Assembly (NCBI RefSeq): GCF_000420025.1
Contig: NZ_ATUD01000003.1
Coordinates: 186,001-250,000 of the forward strand
Source of the DNA: Patulibacter americanus DSM 16676
GTDB taxonomy: Bacteria; Actinomycetota; Thermoleophilia; Solirubrobacterales; Solirubrobacteraceae
Direction: 5' to 3'
Length of the DNA stretch: 64,000 nt
Part shown: positions 9,062-17,511 of the stretch, piece by piece
Layout: every line of letters starts with the position of its first letter
Numbering within the stretch: the first letter of the stretch is position 1
Translations under genes and position numbers: made by a program
The notes under the pieces: generated by a model
Database searches by the model: none
What the model was told of the DNA's origin: nothing
What the model saw: the letters and a program-made list of their open reading frames with translations, nothing else

Positions 9062-9711
9062 CGGGCGCCCACGGGGGTGCGGCCGGCGACGAGCGGGAGC
9101 ACGTGGGCACGGGCGAACTCGCGCAGCGCGTCCCGGTCGTCGACGGGCAGCGCGGTCGCCGGCATCGTCACGAGCGAGAGCGCGACGCGGGCGAGGATCT
9201 CGGCGGTCGCGTGGGTGTCCATCGACCGCAGGCGGCCCGTGGCGACGCCGGCGTCGAGGAGGGTCACCACGAACGTGCGGACGAGGTCGAGCGTCGAGGC
9301 GCCGCGGATCGTGAGCCGCAGCGCGACGTCCTCCGGCTCCGTCTCTCGCAGCCGGACGAACAGCGGGTGGCCGCGGGACGTCTCGACGCCGCGGACGAAC
9401 CCCTCGACGAGCTGCTCCTCGATGTCGTCCAGCGCGCTCAGGGCCCGGCCCAGCGCCCGCAGCTCCTGGCGGGCCTCGAACAGGAGCGCGGCGGTCACGA
9501 GCTGCTCCCGGTGCGGGAATCGCCGGTAGACCGTCATGCGGCCGACCCCGGCGCGCCTGGCGATGTCGTTCACGCTCGTGCGTCGGATGCCGCCCTCCCG
9601 GAAGCCCTGGGCGGCGGCGTCGAGGATGCGTGTGCGCACCTCGTCGTCGGCGTCCTCGGCCGGAACGGTCAGGGCACGCGCGAGCAGCTCCTCGGGGGAC
9701 GGAGTCGTCAC
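9058..9711 (-). CDS. TetR/AcrR-family transcriptional regulator
   Basis: The 217-residue protein has a TetR_N helix-turn-helix near residues 25-70 (ILDAAAQGFREGG, then TSVNDIARRAGVGRMTVYRRFPHREQL) and a helical ligand-binding domain without recognisable specificity. It is the first gene of the run tetR-phosphatase-cobD-cobQ; its stop overlaps the phosphatase ATG by 4 bp. The start GTG 9711 leaves about 25 residues ahead of the DNA-binding domain. Whether it controls the cobalamin genes is only suggested by the operon position. Confidence 0.88.
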   Translation of the reverse strand: MTTPSPEELLARALTVPAEDADDEVRTRILDAAAQGFREGGIRRTSVNDIARRAGVGRMTVYRRFPHREQLVTAALLFEARQELRALGRALSALDDIEEQLVEGFVRGVETSRGHPLFVRLRETEPEDVALRLTIRGASTLDLVRTFVVTLLDAGVATGRLRSMDTHATAEILARVALSLVTMPATALPVDDRDALREFARAHVLPLVAGRTPVGAR

Positions 9712-9834
9712 CGGCCGATCATCGCAGCCCGGCCGACGTGGTCGCCGTCCGCATCGACACCCCGGGCGGTGCCCGGAGCCGGCCGCGGGCGAGCGGCGAC
9801 GCGCCAACCCGGCGCCGGCCCCACCCCGGAACGA

Positions 9835-9862
9835 CGACGGCCGCCCCGTGGGGCGGCCGTCG
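9835..9862 (-). terminator. Hairpin terminator of tRNA-Ser(GGA)
   Basis: Perfect 13-bp inverted repeat with a 2-nt GT loop just downstream of the tRNA. On the minus strand the stem is followed by TCGTTCCGGGG instead of a run of T, the tail shared with other hairpins in this window. Confidence 0.75.
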
Positions 9863-9875
9863 GTCCGTCGAAGGC

Positions 9876-9961
9876 GGAGAGAGGGGGATTCGAACCCCCG
9901 AACGAGTTTCCCCGTTACACGATTTCCAGTCGTGCCCATTCAACCGCTCTGGCACCTCTCC
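9876..9961 (-). tRNA. tRNA-Ser(GGA)
   Basis: The 86-nt minus-strand sequence folds as a class II tRNA: GGAGAGG/CCTCTCC acceptor stem, D-arm GCCAGAGCGGTTGAAT, anticodon loop CTGGAAA (anticodon GGA), a long variable arm and the T-arm GGTTCGAATCC. CCA is not encoded. A TATCTT box lies about 12 nt upstream on the same strand and fits a -10 element. Confidence 0.96.
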
Positions 9962-10038
9962 AGCGGAACGGAGAAGATAACGAAGCCCGGGCCCTCCCCG
10001 CCGTCCGCCTCCGCCGGAGGATGTACGCACCGGTCCGG

Positions 10039-10069
10039 GGAGCGTCCCGACAGGCCGCCGGGACGCTCC
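10039..10069 (-). terminator. Hairpin downstream of the NHL-repeat gene
   Basis: Perfect 10-bp inverted repeat (GGAGCGTCCC / GGGACGCTCC) with an 11-nt loop, about 40 bp past the stop of the NHL gene. No T-run follows. Confidence 0.6.
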
Positions 10070-10105
10070 GTCGGGCGGCCCCGGTGCGGGCCTCCCGTCG
10101 CGCCG

Positions 10106-11368
10106 TCACCGCAGGATCAGCGGCGTGCTCACGGCCCGCCCGCGGGCGGGCTTCACGCGGACCTGCACCTCGTGGGAGGACGCGCGGCGCAGCACCGTCC
10201 GGCCGCGGGCCGTCGTCCGGACGCGCACCGTGGCGGACCGGCGGGCGGAGACGCGGAATGCCCCGCTGGCCACGACGGTCCCGCCGCGACGCACGGACAC
10301 CGTGCCCCGGCACGCGCGCCGGTCGGCGCAGCGCAGCTCGACCGGGATGCGGCCGGACGAGACGCGCAGGCGGGACGAGCGGACGACCGCGCCGGTCACC
10401 GGGCGCAGGACGTTCACGGCGCCGATCGCGGCGTTCTTGCGCTGCAGGACGTAGAGGTTGCCGGCGCGGTCGACGTCGAGGTCCCAGGGGGCGGCCTCGT
10501 ACGGATCGACGTCGGGCAGCGGGATGCTCGTCACGTGCGTGCCGTCGGGGCGGTAGTGCTGGATGCGGTGGTTGCCGTGGTCGGCGACGAAGACGTCGCC
10601 GCGCGCGTCCACCGCGATCCCCCGGGGCTCGCGCAGCTGCGTGCGACCGCTCCCGGCCTGGCCCCAGCCCCGCACGAACGTGCCGTCGGCGGTGAAGCGC
10701 TGGATCCGGTGGTTGCGGACGTCGGAGACGTAGACGTTGCCGCGACCGTCCGAGGCGACGCCGCCCGGGGTGGTGAACTGCCCGTCGCCTCCGCCCTGGC
10801 CCCCGAAGGATGCGAGGCCCGTGCCGTCGCTCCCGAACCGCAGCACGCCGTTGGCCAGCGAGCCCCGCCCGTTGTGGGCGATCCAGCGCTCGCCGGCCCG
10901 GTCGACGTCGATGTCGTTGCCGATGACGGTCGCGCCGCCCGGGCCCGACAGCGGGGAGGCGGCCCGCAGCTCGCCGGACCCCGAGAAGACGGAGACCCGG
11001 GCCGCGATGTCGGTGACGTAGACGTTCTCGGCGCCGTCGACGGCGATCCCGAACGGGGAGTCGATCTGGCCCGCGTCGCGCCCGGGAGTGCCCCAACGCG
11101 CGGTCTGGCGCCCCGTCGAGGAGTACCGCACGACGCCGTCGGCGCCCGAGGGACTCACGGCCACGTACACGTCGCCCTTGGCCCCCACGGCGAGCCCCTG
11201 GCCGGCCTTGACCTCCCACGCCCGGACCGCCGTGTACTCCGCGGCCGCCGCGCCGGACGGCACCGCGGCACCCGCCACGCCGGCCACGGCGACGGCGAGC
11301 CCGAGCAGGGCCGGGGCGCGGCGCGCGCTCCGGCGACCGGCAGGGGCGGGGCGGGTGCTGCGGATCAC
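10106..11368 (-). CDS. Secreted NHL-repeat beta-propeller protein
   Basis: The 420 residues begin with a signal peptide (arginine-rich n-region, ALLGLAVAVAGVAGAAV core, likely cleavage after GAAAA). At least five NHL-type blades follow, recognisable by repeats such as PFGIAVDGAENVYVTD, PGGVASDGRGNVYVSD, PRGIAVDARGDVFVAD and HRIQRF/HRIQHY. The last ~100 residues form an arginine-rich beta-type domain (VRRGGTVVASGAF, SATVRVRTTARGRTVLRRA) resembling the C-terminus of the Sde182-like protein at 58-61 kb. GTG 11368 has a GGAGGA ribosome site. The binding target is unknown. Confidence 0.88.
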   Translation of the reverse strand: MIRSTRPAPAGRRSARRAPALLGLAVAVAGVAGAAVPSGAAAAEYTAVRAWEVKAGQGLAVGAKGDVYVAVSPSGADGVVRYSSTGRQTARWGTPGRDAGQIDSPFGIAVDGAENVYVTDIAARVSVFSGSGELRAASPLSGPGGATVIGNDIDVDRAGERWIAHNGRGSLANGVLRFGSDGTGLASFGGQGGGDGQFTTPGGVASDGRGNVYVSDVRNHRIQRFTADGTFVRGWGQAGSGRTQLREPRGIAVDARGDVFVADHGNHRIQHYRPDGTHVTSIPLPDVDPYEAAPWDLDVDRAGNLYVLQRKNAAIGAVNVLRPVTGAVVRSSRLRVSSGRIPVELRCADRRACRGTVSVRRGGTVVASGAFRVSARRSATVRVRTTARGRTVLRRASSHEVQVRVKPARGRAVSTPLILR

Positions 11369-11538
11369 GACATCCTCCGGGGGCAGGGGGCTGATCCGCG
11401 GAGTCTATGGGCCGTCACCCCGCGCGGGATCCGGTTTCGGCGCGACCCGCCGAGCCAGGGGGTCGGCTCCGTGAGAGACCGACGCGGTCCCGGCCCTGGC
11501 CCGTGCCGGGCCCCGATCCGGACCCGGGCCCCGGCCGC

Positions 11539-12765
11539 TCAGGCCTGCCAGGCGCCCCCGACGAGCACGGGCGTCTCCGTGCCGTCCTTCGCGATGCCGA
11601 TCGCGGACACGTCGTTCGACCCGACCATGAAGTCGACGTGGATCGCGGAGCGGTTCGCCCGCGCGTGGTCCGCTTCGTCGGTCAGGCACATCGTGTACGC
11701 GGAGCCGAGGGCCAGGTGACTGGCGGCGTTCTCGTCCAGCAGCGTCTCGTGGAAGACCGTTCCCGTCTGCCCCACGCGGCCGTCGCCGTCGACGAGCGCG
11801 AGCTCGCCCAGGCGTCGCGCGCCGGCGTCGCGCTGGATCCAACCGCGGAGGATCTCCACGCCGGTCGTCGCGTCGACGCGCACGACCTCGCCGCCGCGGA
11901 ACTCGACCTCGATGCCGTCGACCGTGGTGCCCCCGAGGGTCAGCGGCTTCGTCGCGCGCACCACGCCGTCCACCCGCGTCGGGTCCGGGGTCGTGAACAC
12001 CTCCTCCGTCGGCACGTTCGCCTGGTGCGTGATGCCCTCGGCGGTGTCCATGCCGGCGGCGATGAACACCGAGGACGGCAGCAGGCCGACCGTCAGGTCC
12101 GTGCCCGGGCCCTCCAGACGGATCGCGTCGAACGAGCGGGCGTTCAGCGCCTCCGCGCTGCGCACGAGCTCGGCCGAACGGGCCTCCCAGGCGGCGACGG
12201 GGTCGTCCTCCAGGCGCAGCACCGTCACGACGTCCTGCTCCAGGCGCCGCAGGGCCTCCTCCGGGCTCAGGTCGGGGAACACCAGCCCGGCCCAGCCGGC
12301 GTTCGGCGCGGGCACGACGGTCCAGTTGAGCTGGCGCTCGTTGATGACCTGCGACGTCTCGCGCAGCGACGGGAGCTGGTCCTTGCCGATCCGGGCGGGG
12401 TCGATGCCCGCGAAGACGCCGGGCGTCGTCTGGCCGACGAGCGAGATCGCCGCCGCGCGGCTCTCGCCGAGCGCGAGCATGCGTGCGCCCAGCCACGGGG
12501 GGACGAAGTCGAGAGAGTCCTCGGCCGCGTGCTCCAGCCGCGCGCGCTTCACGAGCGGGTCGAACCAGGCGACGTCGACGAACTTCGCGCCGGCGCGGTA
12601 CGCCTCGGCGGCGATCGCCCGGACGAGCGGCTCGTGCCCGCCGACCTGGCCGTTCACCGTCACGACCTGGCCGGGCTGGACGTTGGCGCCGATCCGCACC
12701 GCGAGCGCGGCGAGGCGCTCGAGCAGGGCGGGGTCGGGCTGGAGGGGGTCGCGACGGTCGCTCAC
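11539..12765 (-). CDS. M29-family aminopeptidase (AmpS/PepS type)
   Basis: Cytosolic metallo-exopeptidase of the thermophilic aminopeptidase family; the 408-residue length is normal. Family features include GPGTDLTVGLLPSSVF, GMDTAEGITHQANVPTEEVFTTPD (metal/catalytic region), GSAYTMCLTDE and the C-terminal HVDFMVGSNDVSAIGI, which carries a metal ligand. GTG 12765 is preceded by TAGCGT seven bases upstream, which fits the leaderless pattern; an in-frame GTG at 12774 is possible. It is a single gene with no operon partner, followed by about 170 bp before the NHL gene. Confidence 0.93.
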   Translation of the reverse strand: MSDRRDPLQPDPALLERLAALAVRIGANVQPGQVVTVNGQVGGHEPLVRAIAAEAYRAGAKFVDVAWFDPLVKRARLEHAAEDSLDFVPPWLGARMLALGESRAAAISLVGQTTPGVFAGIDPARIGKDQLPSLRETSQVINERQLNWTVVPAPNAGWAGLVFPDLSPEEALRRLEQDVVTVLRLEDDPVAAWEARSAELVRSAEALNARSFDAIRLEGPGTDLTVGLLPSSVFIAAGMDTAEGITHQANVPTEEVFTTPDPTRVDGVVRATKPLTLGGTTVDGIEVEFRGGEVVRVDATTGVEILRGWIQRDAGARRLGELALVDGDGRVGQTGTVFHETLLDENAASHLALGSAYTMCLTDEADHARANRSAIHVDFMVGSNDVSAIGIAKDGTETPVLVGGAWQA

Positions 12766-12790
12766 CCCTCCCACGCTAACTCAGGAGCGT

Positions 12791-13000
12791 GGGGACCTCG
12801 GGCGCGCCAGGACTCCGGCCGGGTCCGGCCGCCACGTCCGGCGGGGCGACTGGCCGGGCCCGGGCCGCGGCGCCACGCCGGCGCACCCGAGGGATGGGGA
12901 CCTCTGGCGCGCCAGGACTCCGGCCGGGTCCGGCCGCCACGTCCGGCGGGGCGACTGGCCGGGCCCGGGCCGCGGCGCCACGCCGGCGCACCCGAGGGTG
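12791..13000. repeat. Tandem pair (copies A and B) of a 105-bp repeat
   Basis: Two head-to-tail units, 12791-12895 and 12896-13000, almost identical over the whole unit (differences only at the edges and one or two internal bases). The unit starts GGGGACCT and ends near CGCCGGCGCACCCGAGGG. It fills the gap between the ohr stop and the aminopeptidase start. Diverged copies occur at 7314-7418 and, inverted, near 13836-13935. Confidence 0.95.
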
Positions 13001-13011
13001 CGCGTTGGCCC

Positions 13012-13449
13012 TTAGGCCTCGACGGGCTGGCCGTTGGCGATGAGCGTGGTGGGGACGTTGCCGCTCGTGGCGCGGGAGTACGGGCAGACGCCGTGCGCCT
13101 TGCGGACGATCTCCTTCGCGGTGTCGTCGTCGACGCCCGGGAGCGTCACGTCGAGCGTGGCCTGCAGCGCGAGTCCGCCGGCGGCCTTGCCGATCTCGAC
13201 GGTCGCGTCGATGGACACGCCCGAGACGTCGGTGTCGCCCGCGACGCCGCCGATGGCGCCCTCGAAGCACGCGGCCCAGCCGACCGCGAAGAGCTGCTCC
13301 GGGTTGGTGCCGGTGCTCTCCTCCGGGCCGCCGAGCGCGGCGGGCTTGTCGAGCTGCACCTCGAGGCGGCCGTCGTCGGTCTTGCCGGAGCCGTCGCGGC
13401 CACCGGTGACGGTGGCGTGGGCGGCGTAGACGGGCTTGAAGCTGGCCAT
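13012..13449 (-). CDS. ohr: Ohr/OsmC-family organic hydroperoxide reductase
   Basis: Thiol peroxidase that reduces organic hydroperoxides. The 145 residues match the Ohr subfamily, with the catalytic cysteine in AVGWAACFEGAIGG and the resolving cysteine in AHGVCPYSRATSGNV, plus N-terminal ATVTGGRDG and the middle GTNPEQLFA. ATG 13449 has a strong GAGGAG site 6-7 nt upstream; reading further upstream leads into arginine-rich non-conserved sequence. It is transcribed away from the DtxR gene. No dedicated OhrR regulator lies next to it. Confidence 0.95.
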   Translation of the reverse strand: MASFKPVYAAHATVTGGRDGSGKTDDGRLEVQLDKPAALGGPEESTGTNPEQLFAVGWAACFEGAIGGVAGDTDVSGVSIDATVEIGKAAGGLALQATLDVTLPGVDDDTAKEIVRKAHGVCPYSRATSGNVPTTLIANGQPVEA

Positions 13450-13504
13450 GGGAACTCCTCGTTGCTGAAACTGTTGCTCCATCCAACGTAGCGCGCGGGG
13501 GTAT

Positions 13505-13835
13505 GCGGGCCGTGAAGGCGGGGGCGGAGCGGTCGAGAGGCGAGCGGGCACCGCCGGTGTCGGTCGCGGCGGATCGGCGTCATCCGGCGACGCCGATCCG
13601 CCTCGCCGGCACCGGCCAGCCGCGCCGAGGCGGATCGTCGCCGCATGCGGACGCCGATCCGCCTCGAAGGCGCGATCCGCCTCCAGATGCGGATCCGCCT
13701 CGTCAGCCGCGCGGCATCCGCGGGCCGGCCTTCGCCCTTGCCCACCAAGGCGCTCCGCCCCCGGACGCCCATCCCCCTCGACGGCCGCGCCGCACTCGCG
13801 GGCCGGCCGATGCCCTCGCCGGCCGACGCGCGCCG
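13505..13835. repeat. Gene-free stretch of decayed repeats
   Basis: No convincing gene between ohr and the DtxR gene. The stretch holds repeated GAYGCSSATCC-type units followed by CCTCG (near 13589, 13649, 13686 and 13764). The last two belong to larger units about 78 bp apart that also share CGCGGGCCGGCC. The reading frame stays open for stretches, but the product would be arginine/proline-rich and unlike any family. Confidence 0.6.
13568..13602. other. Perfect 14-bp inverted repeat
   Basis: Arms GGCGGATCGGCGTC and GACGCCGATCCGCC with a 7-nt loop, at the start of a repeat-rich gene-free stretch. It lies upstream of ohr and could be an operator or simply two inverted repeat units. Confidence 0.6.
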
Positions 13836-13935
13836 CCCCGGGCGTGCCGGCGAGCCGCGGCGGACGGGCCCGGCCAGTGGCTCCGCCGGACGCGGCAGCC
13901 GGCCTCGGCCGAACCCCTGGCGCGCCTGGGGCCCC
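13836..13935. repeat. Inverted, diverged copy D of the 105-bp repeat
   Basis: The reverse complement aligns over about 95 bp to copies A/B, including GCGCGCCAGG, GCGTCCGGCGG and ACTGGCCGGGCCCG. It ends a few bases before the -10-like box of the DtxR gene. Confidence 0.6.
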
Positions 13936-13950
13936 CTACTCTCCATGGGT

Positions 13951-14625
13951 ATGGCCTCCGCGCCGGCCACGCCCCCCTCCACCGCGGTCGAGGACTACCT
14001 CAAGGCGGTCTTCGCGCTCGAGACCCGTCTCGGCGGCGCCGTGCCCACGACCGCGCTGGCCGGACGCCTCGGGATCACGCCGGGGTCCGTCTCGGCCATG
14101 CTGCGCCGGCTCGCCGATCTGGGGCTGCTCGCGCACGAGCCCTACCGCGGGGTGCTGCTGACGGCGGAGGGCCGGCGGGTCGCGCTGCGGACGCTGCGCA
14201 ACCACCGGCTGCTCGAGCTGTTCCTCGTCGAGATCCTCGACGTCCCTTGGGATCGCGTCCACGACGAGGCCGAGCGGCTCGAGCACGCGCTGTCGGACGA
14301 CCTGGCCGAGCGGATCGCCGCGAAGCTCGGGCAGCCGGCGTTCGACCCGCACGGGGACCCGATCCCCGACCGGCAGCTCGAGCTCGAGGAGCCGGTCACC
14401 CGCAGCCTGCACGACCTCGAGGTGGGGGACGCCGCGCGCTTCGAGCGCGTCTCGGACGCCGACCCGGCGATGCTGCGCTACCTCGCCGCGCGCGGGGTGG
14501 TTCCGGGCGTGACGCTCGCGCTCGTCGACCGGCAGCCGTTCGGCGGGCCGCTGACGGTCCGCCTGGACGGGGTCGAGCACGCGCTGGGGCCGGAGCTGGC
14601 CGCGGCGATGCGCATGGCCGGCTGA
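13951..14625 (+). CDS. DtxR/MntR-family metal-dependent regulator
   Basis: The 224 residues show the three-part DtxR layout: a winged helix (AVEDYLKAVFALETR, TTALAGRLGITPGSVSAMLRRLADLGLLAHEPYRGVLLT), a dimerisation/metal domain (NHRLLELFLVEILDVPWDRVHDEAERLEHALSDD, with the usual Glu/His/Asp ligands) and a C-terminal FeoA/SH3-like domain (SLHDLEVGDAARFERV...GPLTVRLDG). It should repress metal-uptake or oxidative genes when Fe2+ or Mn2+ is bound. ATG 13951 stands eight bases after TACTCT; an in-frame ATG at 13945 is too close to that box. No metal transporter is adjacent. Confidence 0.92.
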   Translation: MASAPATPPSTAVEDYLKAVFALETRLGGAVPTTALAGRLGITPGSVSAMLRRLADLGLLAHEPYRGVLLTAEGRRVALRTLRNHRLLELFLVEILDVPWDRVHDEAERLEHALSDDLAERIAAKLGQPAFDPHGDPIPDRQLELEEPVTRSLHDLEVGDAARFERVSDADPAMLRYLAARGVVPGVTLALVDRQPFGGPLTVRLDGVEHALGPELAAAMRMAG

Positions 14626-14721
14626 GCCCGCCGCGGGCGACGGCGCGGAGCGGGGTCGGCGCAGGCGCGCCGGGTGACGGTGCGGCGGCGCCCCGGGGGC
14701 GGTCCGTACGCTGTCGGGCCG

Positions 14722-16644
14722 ATGCCCGACGCGACCCCCGCGCCGACCGGCGACCCCGAGACCCCCCGGTCCGGCCGCCCCGCCGCCCGGCGCGGCGGCT
14801 CCCGCCGCGACCCGTCCCGGCGTGGAGCGCGGACCGGTCGCGTTCGCCGGTCCCTCGCCGGCCTGCCCGGCTGGGAGCTCGCGCTCGTCGGCGCGATCGT
14901 CCTCGTGGCGCTCGTGCTGCGGTTCTGGAACCTCGGCCAGAACCTCCCGCTCGTCTACAACATCGACGAGTCCGCGCGGTTCGTCCCGGACGCGGCGACG
15001 GTCTTCTCGCAGCGCCTCGGCTACCGCGAGCTCGTCAACCCGCCGGGGATGATGGGCCTGCTCGGGGTGCTCCAGCAGCTCTGGTTCCGCCCGCAGGGGC
15101 TCTCACCGAGCGAGGCGCTGGTGCGCGATCCGGGCGAGGCGTACCTGCTCGGCCGGGTCGTCGTGGCGCTGCTCTCCGTCGCGGCGGTGCCCGTCCTCTA
15201 CGCCGCCGCACGCCAGCTGACGGGGCGGACCGCGGCGCTCGTCGCCGCCGGGCTGCTGGCCGTGGCGTTCCTGCCCGTCGCCTACGCGCGGGTCGCGCTC
15301 GCGGACGGACCGACGCTGCTGTTCGTGGCCCTGGGCCTGCTCGGCGCAGCGTGGATCCTGCAGGACGACGCCGGGCGACGGCGCGGGTTCCTGCTCGCCG
15401 GCGTGGCCGTCGGCCTGGCCGCGGGGTTCAAGTACAACGCCGGCATCGTCGTGCTCGTCGCGCTCGCCGCCGCGGTCCTACGGGTGCGGCCCGACGGGTT
15501 CGGGACCGTCGCGCGGCGCACCGTCCTGATGGGCGTCGTGGCGCTCGCCGCGTTCGTCCTCTCGAACCCGTACGTCCTCATCGACCCGCACGAGGTGCTG
15601 CGGGCGATCGAGTACCAGGCGAACTGGTCGGGGAGCGGGCGCTACGTCGGCGAGCCGATGACGAACGGGTTCGTCTTCTACACCTGGGCGGCGGGCTGGG
15701 GCGTCGGCTGGGCGCCGCTGGTCGCCGCCGTGGTCGGGTCCCTGCTGCTGGCGGTCCGCCGGCCGCGGATCGCCCTGCTGCTCCTCCCCATGGTCGCGGG
15801 CTACCTCGTCGTGATGGGGTTCCAGGACCGCTTCTTCGCGCGCTGGCTGCTGCCGATCGTCCCCGTGCTCGTGATCGCCGCGGGCTACGCGGTGCAGGAG
15901 GTCGTGGGCCTCCTGGCGCGCCGGCCGCGGCGCGTGCGGATCGCCCTGGCCGGCGCGCTGGCGCTCGGGCTCGGCGCGCAGTCCCTCCTCCACAGCACGC
16001 ACACCGCCGCGGTCGTCGGGCGGGAGGACACGCGCACCGTGCTGCGCGACTGGATGGTCGCCCACGTGCCGCCGAAGTCCGGCGTCGTGCTCGAGTCGAT
16101 GTCGCCCGGCGCGTGGATGCCGACGTTCGACGGCAACAACGCGTACTTCAGCCTGAACCGCTGGTCGATCTACCACACGATCGCCGCGGTCCAGCGGCGC
16201 GACCGCAGGAAGCACCCGCAGCTGCGGCTGAAGGCGGGCTTCTCGTCGTGGGTGCGGATCCTCTATCCCGAGCTCATCGACGAGTTCGAGCGCTACGGGT
16301 ACTGCACCGTCGTGACCAGCTCGTACCAGGCCGGCCGCGCGGGCCGCACCCCGGAGCTCGTCCCCGCCGCCCGCCGCTACTACCGCGAGCTCACGCGCCG
16401 GGCGGACCTCGTCTGGCAGCTCAGCCCGTTCTCCCGCGAGGCGACGTTCCCCGACGGCCGGGGTCCCTGGTTGCCCACGACGGCGCCCGTGAAGTACCAG
16501 ATCGACCGCCAGGCGACGACGTACGAGCTGGACTACGAGCGCCCGGGCCCGATGGTCTCCGTCTACCGCCTGCGCGGCGGACGCTGCGCGGGAACGCCGC
16601 CGGGCGCGATGCCCGCCGTGGTGCCGAACGCGCCCTGGCGCTGA
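14722..16644 (+). CDS. GT39/PMT-like membrane glycosyltransferase
   Basis: A 640-residue polytopic protein: a basic N-terminal tail of about 50 residues, then 10-12 membrane helices, then a soluble C-terminal domain of about 190 residues. After the first helix comes FWNLGQNLPLVYNIDESARFVPDAATV; the Asp-Glu pair in this first external loop is the catalytic/metal site typical of GT-C enzymes such as PMT and ArnT. Such enzymes use polyprenyl-phosphate sugars outside the membrane. ATG 14722 follows TACGCT by nine bases. Donor and acceptor cannot be deduced and no glycan cluster surrounds it. Confidence 0.82.
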   Translation: MPDATPAPTGDPETPRSGRPAARRGGSRRDPSRRGARTGRVRRSLAGLPGWELALVGAIVLVALVLRFWNLGQNLPLVYNIDESARFVPDAATVFSQRLGYRELVNPPGMMGLLGVLQQLWFRPQGLSPSEALVRDPGEAYLLGRVVVALLSVAAVPVLYAAARQLTGRTAALVAAGLLAVAFLPVAYARVALADGPTLLFVALGLLGAAWILQDDAGRRRGFLLAGVAVGLAAGFKYNAGIVVLVALAAAVLRVRPDGFGTVARRTVLMGVVALAAFVLSNPYVLIDPHEVLRAIEYQANWSGSGRYVGEPMTNGFVFYTWAAGWGVGWAPLVAAVVGSLLLAVRRPRIALLLLPMVAGYLVVMGFQDRFFARWLLPIVPVLVIAAGYAVQEVVGLLARRPRRVRIALAGALALGLGAQSLLHSTHTAAVVGREDTRTVLRDWMVAHVPPKSGVVLESMSPGAWMPTFDGNNAYFSLNRWSIYHTIAAVQRRDRRKHPQLRLKAGFSSWVRILYPELIDEFERYGYCTVVTSSYQAGRAGRTPELVPAARRYYRELTRRADLVWQLSPFSREATFPDGRGPWLPTTAPVKYQIDRQATTYELDYERPGPMVSVYRLRGGRCAGTPPGAMPAVVPNAPWR

Positions 16645-16694
16645 GGTCCGCGGCTGGGCGCGGGACCACGGCGGCGTACGGACAGCGAGCGTGC

Positions 16695-16790
16695 GGGCGC
16701 CGGCGTCGTTCGGGCCGCACCGGCGCCGTTCGGGCCGCACCGGCGCCGTTCGGGCCGCACCGGCGCCGTTCGGGCCTCACCGGCCCCGCT
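16695..16790. repeat. 20-bp tandem repeat array
   Basis: About four and a half head-to-tail units of TTCGGGCCGCACCGGCGCCG; the third and fourth copies begin to diverge (GCCTCACCGGCCCC). The array fills the gap between the convergent glycosyltransferase and TetR genes and ends at the TetR stop. Confidence 0.95.
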
Positions 16791-17410
16791 CAGGCCGCGC
16801 CGGGCCCGATCGCCCCGCGCACGGTGCGGGACAGCATCTCGCGCAGCTCGGGCGCCGACGCCGCCCCGTTACGCACGTGCTGGGCGCCCATCATCGTGAG
16901 GCCGTGGATCACGTCGGTGATCCAGGCGACCGTGAGGTCGTCCCGCAGCTGCCCGCGGCTCTGCCCCTCGGCGACGTAGGACGCGAGCGGCTCGACGCCC
17001 TGCTCGGCCGCCATCGCCTCGAGCTGCTGCTGCCCGGTCTCGCGGTGGGCGCCGAGGAACCGGTACTGCTCGCCGAGGTCGGTGAGCACGAGCGTCATCC
17101 GTACGAGGACCTCGAGCGCGTCGGCGTCGGGGTCCTCCGGGTCGCCCGCGGCCCACGCCGCGCGGCCGGACTCCACGGCCGACTCCACGATCGCATGCGC
17201 CGTCTCGAAGACCCGCCCGTAGAGCGCGCGGACGAGGTCGTCGCGGTGCGGGAAGTGGCGGTAGAGCGTCGTCCGCCCGAAGCCCGAGGCCTCCGCGATC
17301 TCGCGCATGGAGGCCTCGGGGCGCTCGGCGAGGACCCGCACCGCGGCGGCCAGCACGGCGTCGCGGTTGCGGCGGGCGTCGGCGCGGCGGGGTTTCGTGG
17401 AATCGGTCAC
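16790..17410 (-). CDS. TetR/AcrR-family regulator, probably of the divergent MFS exporter
   Basis: 206 residues with a TetR_N domain at about 10-60 (AVLAAAVRVLAERPEASMREIAEASGFGRTTLYRHFPHRDDL) and a helical C-terminal domain of the SCO1712/TetR_C type. GTG 17410 has GGAG seven bases upstream. It is divergent from the drug-efflux MFS gene across a 100-bp gap, the classical arrangement in which the regulator represses both itself and the pump. The gap contains the direct repeat ACCGTACCGT near 17431, a possible operator part. Confidence 0.88.
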   Translation of the reverse strand: MTDSTKPRRADARRNRDAVLAAAVRVLAERPEASMREIAEASGFGRTTLYRHFPHRDDLVRALYGRVFETAHAIVESAVESGRAAWAAGDPEDPDADALEVLVRMTLVLTDLGEQYRFLGAHRETGQQQLEAMAAEQGVEPLASYVAEGQSRGQLRDDLTVAWITDVIHGLTMMGAQHVRNGAASAPELREMLSRTVRGAIGPGAA

Positions 17411-17511
17411 AGAGGCTCCGGGTAAGCGGGGCCATACCGTACCGTTTCTCGGGCGCCTCGTCCTGATCGGTCGACGCCCGTTCCCTCCTCGACGCCCCCG
17501 GCGGTCCCCTC

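Noticed and set aside
12791-13000. CRISPR array
   Set aside because: Two adjacent 105-bp copies without spacers, and no cas genes; the 18-bp and 20-bp arrays likewise lack spacers.
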